Origin: a virus
DNA: 52,018 bases
Virus record (IMG/VR): IMGVR_UViG_3300025051_000004
Location: 1-52,018 of that record
Direction: 5' to 3' (one strand)
Positions 39,422 to 46,730 of this stretch are shown one piece after another; positions within the stretch are counted from its first letter, which is position 1; every line of letters begins with the position of its first letter. The notes beneath the pieces were generated by a model, which was not told the origin of the DNA, ran no database searches, and was given only the letters and a program-made list of their open reading frames with translations. The position numbers and the translations under genes are program-made.

Positions 39422-40702
39422 CTATTTTGAATTTTCATCTAGGTCTTCACCATCTTCCTCGGCAATGTCTTCTGTCGGCGCTTCCAATTGAGGATTTGCC
39501 TGATAATTTGGTTGATCTTGCTGCGGCATGTTCTTGTTACGCAGCTCATCCGCTTGAGGAGCAGTGGATGGTTTTAGTCCAAGAACAGATCGAACTTCAT
39601 TAGATGTTAATATTTCATTACGTGTAAATCCATCAGCCATATCAGCTAATTCATTTGCTGGAATCAAACGCAGAACATCTTTGAATCCCATTATTCTTTG
39701 CCCTTGAGTTCGTGCTGTTTTTGTCAGGAACTTTCTACGCATTTCATCGGTAACACTTGTTACCAGGGGTTCAATAGTTCGATTATAATAATTCATCATC
39801 TTAGATTCGCTTGCTGTTCCATCAAACACATCTGCCGAAATCCCAAGTTGACTATACAGCAGATTAGTTAAATAAGTTATCTGCTCAAGCAAATTGTTTT
39901 CGGAAGGTCTGTTTAATTGTGTAATTCGTTCTGTGCCATCAGTATAAGCAATTCCGTACTTACTTCCACTTAACTGACGCTCAATAGCTAACCGACGTTC
40001 TTCGGCTTGCTTTTGCCTTGCTTCGGTTTTAATAACATATGGTAATTGAATAATTAAATCAAGTTTTCCACTCCCACTCTGCTCATCAACAGCATCTAGT
40101 AAAATTAATTTACGAATTAATCGACGAAGAGTACCATTTGGTTCATTCATAACTGCATAATGTGGATTTTCAATAATACCAACAATAGCTTTAGGTAATG
40201 TTATTTCTTCCCTGATTCCTTTATTATCATTGTATGCTTCAATCCGAACGTGGTTTGGATACCAAGCCATGACCTTTCCAGTTCGTAAAGATAAAATATC
40301 AAAGCCACCGGTCGAGATTGGAGATATTGTTGTATCCGTTGGAATAATCGCAACTGAACCTTCGTCAAACATACTCAAAATAACATCTTGTAAAAATGAT
40401 CGATGGGTCTGGTCTTTATTTGCTTCAATTGTTAAACAATTGTTTAAGCCGGTATTCAAAGTTTCTAAATAACGATTCTGATCGTCAACTCGAACATGAG
40501 CCAAATCATACGAAGCAACATCTAACGCGATACGATTATAAATGGCCGTTAATATGGTCTTTTCGTTGCCTCCAGAAAAGCGAGGAGTTGATGGACCAAC
40601 AGATGAATAATATCCAAGATCCCGATATGTATACTCTTCATCAGAGACCCCGCGAAATGCATTCCATGCCTTCCGCATTCTATAACTAATTGGTTGGGCC
40701 AT
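39422..40702 (-). CDS. Portal protein (HK97-like)
   Basis: The 426-aa protein has portal features: MRKAWNAFRGVSDEEYTYRD, AIYNRIALDVASYDLAHVRV, AIIPTDTT, and the C-terminal LTSNEVRSVLGLKPSTAP. The SPP1/HK97-type portal forms the dodecameric channel for DNA packaging. It directly precedes the protease-capsid gene and follows TerL, the usual order. AAAGGAGG lies upstream of the ATG. The acidic C-terminus (DIAEEDGEDLDENSK) is normal for the family. Confidence 0.85.
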   Translation of the reverse strand: MAQPISYRMRKAWNAFRGVSDEEYTYRDLGYYSSVGPSTPRFSGGNEKTILTAIYNRIALDVASYDLAHVRVDDQNRYLETLNTGLNNCLTIEANKDQTHRSFLQDVILSMFDEGSVAIIPTDTTISPISTGGFDILSLRTGKVMAWYPNHVRIEAYNDNKGIREEITLPKAIVGIIENPHYAVMNEPNGTLRRLIRKLILLDAVDEQSGSGKLDLIIQLPYVIKTEARQKQAEERRLAIERQLSGSKYGIAYTDGTERITQLNRPSENNLLEQITYLTNLLYSQLGISADVFDGTASESKMMNYYNRTIEPLVTSVTDEMRRKFLTKTARTQGQRIMGFKDVLRLIPANELADMADGFTRNEILTSNEVRSVLGLKPSTAPQADELRNKNMPQQDQPNYQANPQLEAPTEDIAEEDGEDLDENSK

Positions 40703-40705
40703 AGA

Positions 40706-40786
40706 TTAGCCTCCTTTTCTGATTACTTTTTCATATATGTATCCTACTTTCTTGTTAATTCGTATTGCAAATATTAGAATCATCAT
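40706..40786 (-). CDS. Possible short coupled frame ahead of the portal (26 aa)
   Basis: A 26-aa frame (MMILIFAIRINKKVGYIYEK, then VIRKGG) starts two bases after the stop of the tagged 136-aa gene and ends four bases before the portal ATG. Its last codons encode the portal's AAAGGAGG ribosome binding site. Its own site is weak. It may be a coupling device, not a functional peptide. Confidence 0.3.
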   Translation of the reverse strand: MMILIFAIRINKKVGYIYEKVIRKGG

Positions 40787-40787
40787 A

Positions 40788-41198
40788 TCACCCAATAATT
40801 GTCTTCGGAACTTTAACAAGTGTTGTAGCAATGGCATCAAGAATATCACCAGGATTCGTCTTCATTGCCGCTTTAGCTAACTTGGCCCCAATTATACCAG
40901 CCATTGAACCGAGAGCAATTCCGCCATATTTACTCATAAAATTTTTAGTTGCTTTTATACCTGGAGTAATATCGTCTTCTTGAAGATCTTTAAATCGCTT
41001 TTCTTTCTGTAGACGATTAATTCGTTTATCAAGATCCTCATCGGAAAGACTTCGACGATTTTTCAATGCAGATTTCCGATCTTTTTTAATATTAGAACCA
41101 CTCGATTCACCTTTACGAATACCCCATTTCATACCGCTAACGCCATAATGTTTTAGATCATCACTCTGTTTATTCTGCTTCATCGTCGTCGCCCTCAT
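40788..41198 (-). CDS. Small tagged protein, HYGVSGMKWGIRK (136 aa)
   Basis: An N-terminal motif KHYGVSGMKWGIRK (16-29) heads a basic protein. It has a charged helical middle (KNRRSLSDEDLDKRINRLQKE) and a C-terminal hydrophobic segment (YGGIALGSMAGIIGAKLAKAAM, about 92-113). This tag recurs in two neighbours and resembles the start of the RNA polymerase-like protein. The gene lies between TerL and the portal, so a virion-internal or capsid-assembly role is likely. Function unknown. Confidence 0.6.
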   Translation of the reverse strand: MRATTMKQNKQSDDLKHYGVSGMKWGIRKGESSGSNIKKDRKSALKNRRSLSDEDLDKRINRLQKEKRFKDLQEDDITPGIKATKNFMSKYGGIALGSMAGIIGAKLAKAAMKTNPGDILDAIATTLVKVPKTIIG

Positions 41199-41967
41199 CT
41201 TCCTCAGCTAATGCGGCAAGATCTTCCTCATTGACTTCAAAGAATTCGGCTGGAAATTTAAATCCGGTTACAAAATTATCACTATCAAATTCTGTTTCAA
41301 GTACCCAACTTCGTTCATTTGCTTTTGCATGTTGCAGCGCTGAATGTTCTAAATCAGTTACCTGCGTTAATTGAAAGTCTGGTAAAAAATCATTAAAGCC
41401 TTCAATCTGGGTTATTTTATAATTTGTTCCCGCAAGATGCTTGGTGGCAACACTATTTAAAATATCCTCCGTCTTTTTTGTCATTGCTTTAGAATATTCT
41501 TCGGCTTGGTCATCATTCCACTTTAATTTACTACCATATTTAGCCTTATATTCCTTATTAATACTATCCCAGGGTTTTTGTGCTTCCATTTCTTTATCAA
41601 AGTCTTTGACAATTTTATTACTTAAAGCTTTCTTTTCCTTCTTCATAACCTTTACTGGATCTGCAGCATCTTGTTTTTGTTTATTAACAAATTTCGCACC
41701 CCAATATGGTCCAAGTGCCATCCCAATGGCAAACTTTTTACCGGTGGGCATACCTTTAGTTGCCTCGTGCCAATCTTCTTCGACACTCTTTTTACCAGAA
41801 GCCCCTTTTGATCCACTAGAATTACCGCCTTCAGAATCACTAGCCTTACGAACGCCCCATTTCATACCAAGTACACCAAAATGGGCTAACACTGATTCCT
41901 CATCATCAGAATGAATAAGTGAATTAACTCGACGAAGATCTGTACTACCTTTCATACTATTACTCAT
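41170..41967 (-). CDS. Tagged protein, HFGVLGMKWGVRK (265 aa)
   Basis: The motif LAHFGVLGMKWGVRK lies at about residues 28-42, after a short N-terminus (MSNSMKGSTDLRRVNSLIHS). It is followed by a glycine/serine linker (GGNSSGSKGASGKKSVEED), a helical domain with KKFAIGMALGPYWGAKFVNKQKQD, and an acidic C-terminus (EEDEGDDDEAE). It overlaps the start of the 136-aa tagged gene by 29 nt. The shared tag suggests a common partner, such as the capsid interior or prohead protease. Function unknown. Confidence 0.6.
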   Translation of the reverse strand: MSNSMKGSTDLRRVNSLIHSDDEESVLAHFGVLGMKWGVRKASDSEGGNSSGSKGASGKKSVEEDWHEATKGMPTGKKFAIGMALGPYWGAKFVNKQKQDAADPVKVMKKEKKALSNKIVKDFDKEMEAQKPWDSINKEYKAKYGSKLKWNDDQAEEYSKAMTKKTEDILNSVATKHLAGTNYKITQIEGFNDFLPDFQLTQVTDLEHSALQHAKANERSWVLETEFDSDNFVTGFKFPAEFFEVNEEDLAALAEEDEGDDDEAE

Positions 41968-42037
41968 GTTTACCTCCTTTCTTTAAATATACTACACTAT
42001 TCTGTAATTTAAAAATACGATTGGATGTATTGTCCAT
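41960..42037 (-). CDS. Possible short coupled frame after TerL (25 aa)
   Basis: AGGAGG overlaps the TerL stop, and ATG follows at 42037. The 25-aa frame (MDNTSNRIFKLQNSVVYLKK, then GGKHE) ends at 41960, overlapping the next gene's start, and its codons encode that gene's AAAGGAGG site. It mirrors the frame at 40706-40786. Translation is likely; a peptide function is not shown. Confidence 0.4.
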   Translation of the reverse strand: MDNTSNRIFKLQNSVVYLKKGGKHE

Positions 42038-42045
42038 TATACCTC

Positions 42046-43791
42046 CTATTCAAATGCTTCTTTGTTTAATTTATATGCAACATAAGCATCTAGAAGGGCG
42101 GCAACAGAATCAATCTTTTCCGCATGCCTTTTCTTTAATAGCTTTCTATTGCCATTAGTATCTTCCATTGTAACACAATTGCCCATAGTAAATGAAAATA
42201 GTTCTTGATCGAATATTAACATCCTTTCTTCACTAAGCTTTTTAAGTTCACCAAGAGGAACTGATTCTGTCTTTGCACCTTGAATTACCTTTTCAATACC
42301 GAAAGGTCCATTTTCTCGTTCCCATCGTTCAACAAATTCTCGAGCATTATATGGATCAAACCCAAATGCTCTTATATCATACTGTTGATCGATAATAAAC
42401 TTATCAAGATCTTCATAAACATCCATCATATCCAAAACAGCTCCGTCTAAAACCATTAGTGATGCCTCTTCAATAAATTCATCATACTTGGCTCTCATCG
42501 CCCCTGGTAACTTCATTAAGGTTAAACTTGAAATATAACATCTGGTTTTTATACCATATTCTCCTCGAGAAAGAGGAAACAAAAATGTAAAAGCACAGAA
42601 ATCATCACCTTGTGAAAGATCTCCGCCAAGGGCACAGGGAAGTTGCCAAAAATTTCGACGACGATGTGGTAAGGTTTCTTCATAAGTAAAGAAGTATGTA
42701 TAACCTTCCATTGGTATACCAAAGCGCTTTGCGAGAATATCATTCCGTGTTGCAGGAGCTTTTTCAGCTCTTTCAACATCTAGTTGATATGCCTCATATG
42801 TTACAGTTCTTCCAAGATTTGGATTGGCTTTTAACCACATCCGTGGATCTTCAACTTCTTTGATATCATCAAGTCTGTAATACCAAATCGAGACATGTGG
42901 ATTAATGTACTCGCCTTTTAAAATGTCCAAAAGTTCCATTTTGATTGTATCACCACTGCTATTTCTAACAGTCCCTTCGGAACTCACAGCAACAATTAAA
43001 TAATCATCTAATTTGCTTGCGCCTTGTTCAATGGCCCCAACAACGTCTTCTCTAATGTCTCCCGATAACCATTCATCTATCGTTGTTATCTTTGGGCGAA
43101 GACCCTGCAACTTATCTATAGACATTGGGCGAATTTCTAATAAAGAACCAGTTAGAAAGTTTTCAATACCACGTTTTGTAGATGATAATTTTACTCTATT
43201 GGCTTTATTACCAGTAGTATTATGTATTGAACCTTCGGTCAAAAACTTAAACAGTGGACCGCGAGCTCGAGTAATAGCAGTTCGAATTGGTGACAATACT
43301 TCTTCGCTTTGCTTCATGGTTGGGGCGGTTGTAATCTGATGGGTTGTTGAAGTATCAACACTCAAAAAGAAGTTTTGAATAGCGCTTGCATACATCGATT
43401 TCGCGGCACCACGGGCAATGATTAAATATTGCTTATTTATAAGTCTCTTTTTAATCATTCGTGTTACATAACGTCCGCCACTACCATCAGCATTTGGTTC
43501 GTATACACTTCTTTCAATAAAGTAATACCATCCAAATATTTGTTCAGCCCATAGCTTAAAAGTATCTAACAAATGAAGGTCCGCACCATCTGTTAAAGTT
43601 AATTCCTCTTCACAGAAAGCAACAAAACCTTCAACAGCATCTGAATCATAGTAAATTGATGGATTTCTCACTAACTCATCAATGCGATTCATTTCCAATG
43701 CGATTTCTTTACAAACTGGTATCTGACCTCGCAACACGGATTCTCGAAACGCTTTATAATAAATTGGAGTTGCCGTGTTTGATAGTGTCAT
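42046..43791 (-). CDS. terL: Terminase large subunit
   Basis: The 581-aa ATPase-nuclease has a Walker A-like loop ARGAAKS (126-132), Walker B with catalytic glutamate TTIDEW (236-241), and nuclease acids at GGDLSQGDD (389-397), FGFDPYNA (476-483) and KIDSVAALLDAY (559-570). This fits the HK97-like TerL family, which pumps and cuts DNA at the portal. Tagged proteins flank it and the metallophosphoesterase is close upstream; the TerS-like gene lies 8 kb upstream, a looser arrangement than usual. Confidence 0.9.
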   Translation of the reverse strand: MTLSNTATPIYYKAFRESVLRGQIPVCKEIALEMNRIDELVRNPSIYYDSDAVEGFVAFCEEELTLTDGADLHLLDTFKLWAEQIFGWYYFIERSVYEPNADGSGGRYVTRMIKKRLINKQYLIIARGAAKSMYASAIQNFFLSVDTSTTHQITTAPTMKQSEEVLSPIRTAITRARGPLFKFLTEGSIHNTTGNKANRVKLSSTKRGIENFLTGSLLEIRPMSIDKLQGLRPKITTIDEWLSGDIREDVVGAIEQGASKLDDYLIVAVSSEGTVRNSSGDTIKMELLDILKGEYINPHVSIWYYRLDDIKEVEDPRMWLKANPNLGRTVTYEAYQLDVERAEKAPATRNDILAKRFGIPMEGYTYFFTYEETLPHRRRNFWQLPCALGGDLSQGDDFCAFTFLFPLSRGEYGIKTRCYISSLTLMKLPGAMRAKYDEFIEEASLMVLDGAVLDMMDVYEDLDKFIIDQQYDIRAFGFDPYNAREFVERWERENGPFGIEKVIQGAKTESVPLGELKKLSEERMLIFDQELFSFTMGNCVTMEDTNGNRKLLKKRHAEKIDSVAALLDAYVAYKLNKEAFE

Positions 43792-43796
43792 AATAT

Positions 43797-44441
43797 TTAC
43801 GGCTTAATCTTTTCGAGGATAGACATATAACCATCATCATAGATTGTATGCATATCCGAAGTTTTGGTATCAAATAACCTGGATCCCCAACTATCCATAC
43901 GCGCTTCAGTTTCTCGTCTTGTTTTAACAACGTCAACTAATTTTTTTGTACCTATTCCAACAGCTACTCGTCCGGCAAGCAATCCGCCTCGAATACCTAA
44001 AGAAATTGCATGTTCTGGAGTAAATCCATCATATTGCTTTTTTGTTGGATCGCGTTTACCTTCATCTGTATAACGTTTTAAAGCATTGTTTGAATTTATT
44101 TCTTTAATCCCATAGGTTGTTGCTGCCTTAACCACAAGATTTACTGCCCATTTAGGATCTTTAAAATCTGGAGGTTTTCCCTGAGTAGCCATCGAGCCAA
44201 GCATATCAAGTGCAATAGTATTTGCCATAGCCCCAAACATCTTTTCTGGAACGGTTTTAGAAGCCCAATTTGCATTTGCAAAATCAGAAGCTGCTCCCAT
44301 ACTATCTTGAGTACTTATATTCTTTGTAATTTTTTTGGCCTTTGCACGTCTAGCATCCGCAGAACCATCATTACGAATACCCCATTTCATACCTCGAATA
44401 CCATAATGAGTAATTACCCGTTGATCATCTTTAACTATCAT
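43797..44441 (-). CDS. Tagged protein, HYGIRGMKWGIRN (214 aa)
   Basis: The motif THYGIRGMKWGIRND is at about 11-25. The rest is helical, with FANANWASKTVPEKMFGAMANTIAL, GLLAGRVAVGIGTKKLVDVV (glycine-rich, partly hydrophobic), and a C-terminus with SDMHTIYDDGYMSILEKIKP. It ends 6 nt before TerL. It is the third member of the tagged group around TerL, consistent with an internal virion or assembly role. Function unknown. Confidence 0.6.
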   Translation of the reverse strand: MIVKDDQRVITHYGIRGMKWGIRNDGSADARRAKAKKITKNISTQDSMGAASDFANANWASKTVPEKMFGAMANTIALDMLGSMATQGKPPDFKDPKWAVNLVVKAATTYGIKEINSNNALKRYTDEGKRDPTKKQYDGFTPEHAISLGIRGGLLAGRVAVGIGTKKLVDVVKTRRETEARMDSWGSRLFDTKTSDMHTIYDDGYMSILEKIKP

Positions 44442-44455
44442 GCCGCCTCCTTTCT

Positions 44456-45823
44456 TTAAATATCATTAATTCGTTTAATTACATTACTATTTAAAACTGC
44501 TTGAAGACCAAAATCTTTATGCCAAATAAAAGCTTGGGCTAATCTCGTGCTTCCAACAAATCCGTTGTCCGTATGCCAGGCATCATTTGCAGTTATAGCA
44601 CCAATTCGTCGAAAACCAATACCATTCACTGTTGTTAACATTTCTGTATGTAAATGTCCCAAATGAAATTCGCGAAATATAGATTTGCCCCATAACTCGG
44701 GAGCTTCAATTTGCATTAATCCTTGCAAACGTTTTCCCTCTTGTTCTCCGTGAGAATAGCCAATAAGATTTTTACCAAACAATCTATATTTTCGTGAAGT
44801 TGCCGTTAAATCAACTGTAACGCTATCTGTTTTCGAATAACGTTGAGCAAGTCCAACAACAGCCGCATAACTTAACATACGATCATGATTTCCAGGAGTC
44901 CATAATATCTCAACCGGTGCAATTTTACGTAGTTTTTCAATACTCCAAACCAACATATCAACACCTTTTCGAAACATTTTCTGCCAACGGGTGTCAGTTG
45001 TTAATTGTGTTCCATTTGTTGTTGTTGCCTTTGGTGTATCATAGTGGAACAAATCTTGTCCGATCGGAAATATGATTTGTTCAAACTTACCAAATTTTAA
45101 AGCTTTTTCAATTAGATCTTCTATTGTACTAACCCATAAGTATTCCGCAACTTTAAGATCATAATCGGCCCCGCTTTCTTCCCACCATGCTAATTTACCA
45201 AAGTGGGCATCCATCATTGGTAATTCAAATAATAAACTATCTGATGTTGGGGCTTTGTATTTGATTGTATCAAGACTAGCTGGTTCAAGCTCTTTAAAAG
45301 CTTCAAGGACCTGAGGAAATGTAAGATTTCCGCCAGTTGGTTTAACTCGTAAAGAAACTGAACATTTCCTATTCTGGACAGTGTGTGGTTGCGATGATTT
45401 GACAACTATACCATCAATTATTTCTGAATTGTCAAGTTTCATCGTTGTATCCCATGAACCCTTTTCAACTGTATAACTTAAAACTTCCCATAGCATTGGA
45501 TCTAATCCCATCTTTGCCATAACAGCATGTGGGCTAGATGCTTCTTCATCGGTTAAATAAATATCCTGTTGAATCGTCGTACTTTTATCTTTGTTTACTT
45601 TAAATGTAACCCCTTCAGTTGTTTTTTCTTTATGTTCCTCAATATCATGTTGTATCTCTGGTTCTAGTTGTACAATTTTATTAAATTTATTAATGTGTAA
45701 TTTTATACCAGCTAAATATAGAGCGGCATTATGATAAGAAAGATGCTTTCCATAAATTCTTTCTAATTTATGTTGAGCGTTTCCGGGTCCATTTAAAATA
45801 TCGTTAATGATTGAATTCACCAA
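44456..45823 (-). CDS. Calcineurin-like metallophosphoesterase
   Basis: The 455-aa protein has the metallophosphoesterase motif series: DAH (205-207), a GQDLFHYD variant of GDxxD (255-262), GNHD (311-314), YSHGE (356-360) and GHLH (389-392). The family cleaves phosphodiesters or phosphomonoesters using two metals. The N-terminal 190 residues form an added domain with no known match. Presence in the packaging block, next to TerL, is unusual; repair of DNA ends, an RNA end or a host-defence signal are possible substrates. Confidence 0.8.
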   Translation of the reverse strand: MVNSIINDILNGPGNAQHKLERIYGKHLSYHNAALYLAGIKLHINKFNKIVQLEPEIQHDIEEHKEKTTEGVTFKVNKDKSTTIQQDIYLTDEEASSPHAVMAKMGLDPMLWEVLSYTVEKGSWDTTMKLDNSEIIDGIVVKSSQPHTVQNRKCSVSLRVKPTGGNLTFPQVLEAFKELEPASLDTIKYKAPTSDSLLFELPMMDAHFGKLAWWEESGADYDLKVAEYLWVSTIEDLIEKALKFGKFEQIIFPIGQDLFHYDTPKATTTNGTQLTTDTRWQKMFRKGVDMLVWSIEKLRKIAPVEILWTPGNHDRMLSYAAVVGLAQRYSKTDSVTVDLTATSRKYRLFGKNLIGYSHGEQEGKRLQGLMQIEAPELWGKSIFREFHLGHLHTEMLTTVNGIGFRRIGAITANDAWHTDNGFVGSTRLAQAFIWHKDFGLQAVLNSNVIKRINDI

Positions 45824-45835
45824 AGAAATCTCCTT

Positions 45836-46024
45836 TTATGTAGTTGGTTTATGATGTTGTGAAATATATTCGAGATTCCTATTAATAACTGGACCCCATG
45901 ATAGAATAGAGAAATTTGAAATCATCTTCTTATCATAAGCCAAAAGGCATACTATTTGATCGCTTGGGGTCCAGATTCTAATCCGAATATCTTTTCTATT
46001 CTCCTTTAAAATTAACCTATCCAT
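45836..46024 (-). CDS. Small protein of unknown function (62 aa)
   Basis: The ATG at 46024 (MDRLILKENRKDIRIRIWTP) has AAGGAG about ten bases upstream; a longer TTG reading would include that site. The product is beta-rich (SDQIVCLLAYDKKMISNFSILSW) and has a basic C-terminus. Function unknown. Confidence 0.5.
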   Translation of the reverse strand: MDRLILKENRKDIRIRIWTPSDQIVCLLAYDKKMISNFSILSWGPVINRNLEYISQHHKPTT

Positions 46025-46050
46025 TAAGAAGAATCTCCTTATCAAAGAGA

Positions 46051-46383
46051 CTATTCAGATTTTTGATCACTAAATGAATATCCAATAACCGGAATTCCCT
46101 TGGTAAGTTTATAGGCCAATTTACTGCTAAGCAGTTGTAGTAGATAACCTAAAGCTGTTACAATAAAACCAAGAAGTAAATTTACAGCATTCCAATCAAC
46201 ATGAACATTAAATAACAACGTTGCTGAAACTCCAATAAAGGCAAGAAGATTTAAACCCTTAACCCATTTATCGCTTGTTCCATCTTTAACAACATTAAAG
46301 CGTTTAAGAAGATTGACAATCACGGAAATTAACCCACCAAGACTGCCAAGTCCTGCTAAAATACCTAAAGCCTCACTAAACAT
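46051..46383 (-). CDS. Holin-like membrane protein (110 aa)
   Basis: Three hydrophobic segments (ILAGLGSLGGLISVIVNLL, LLAFIGVSATLLFNV, VNLLLGFIVTALGYLLQLL) with a short polar C-terminus (GIPVIGYSFSDQKSE) fit a class of small phage holin-like proteins. It is about 3.4 kb from the endolysin gene, closer than the LLH-type holin at 21.2 kb, so it is the second holin candidate. It may also act as a holin partner. Confidence 0.55.
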   Translation of the reverse strand: MFSEALGILAGLGSLGGLISVIVNLLKRFNVVKDGTSDKWVKGLNLLAFIGVSATLLFNVHVDWNAVNLLLGFIVTALGYLLQLLSSKLAYKLTKGIPVIGYSFSDQKSE

Positions 46384-46403
46384 ATAACTCTCCTTTAATA
46401 CTA

Positions 46404-46721
46404 TTACTTTTTATCAACGATTTTAATTGTCATCATTCTTTTCTCAATGCGAGGAGGATCATTCGATGTTTCTACCTGGCATGTCAATATATAAGAATTT
46501 CCTAGAATACCACCAGTAACCCAGGCAGTAACCTGACCTAGACTTTGCATAACTAAAATTACACTTAATTCGGCTGGATTTGATGAAACCACATCATAAT
46601 TAACAATCGTTTCATTCTCTTCTAGCCAGGGATCTTCATCCAGATCATCTGTATAGTTCCAATCAAATGTAAAATCAAGTTGGGTACTACCAGGAAGTTT
46701 TGTAAAAATTGGTATATCCAT
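46404..46721 (-). CDS. Ig-like virion protein (105 aa)
   Basis: The protein matches the small immunoglobulin-like virion proteins of Firmicutes phages: LDFTFDWNYTDD, then WLEENETIVNYDVV, AWVTGGILGNSYILTCQVET and a beta-strand end RMMTIKIVDKK. Such domains decorate capsids or fibres and may bind carbohydrates weakly. It lies beside the large repetitive fibre gene (9 nt gap), so both may belong to one surface structure. Confidence 0.65.
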   Translation of the reverse strand: MDIPIFTKLPGSTQLDFTFDWNYTDDLDEDPWLEENETIVNYDVVSSNPAELSVILVMQSLGQVTAWVTGGILGNSYILTCQVETSNDPPRIEKRMMTIKIVDKK

Positions 46722-46730
46722 TTACACCTC

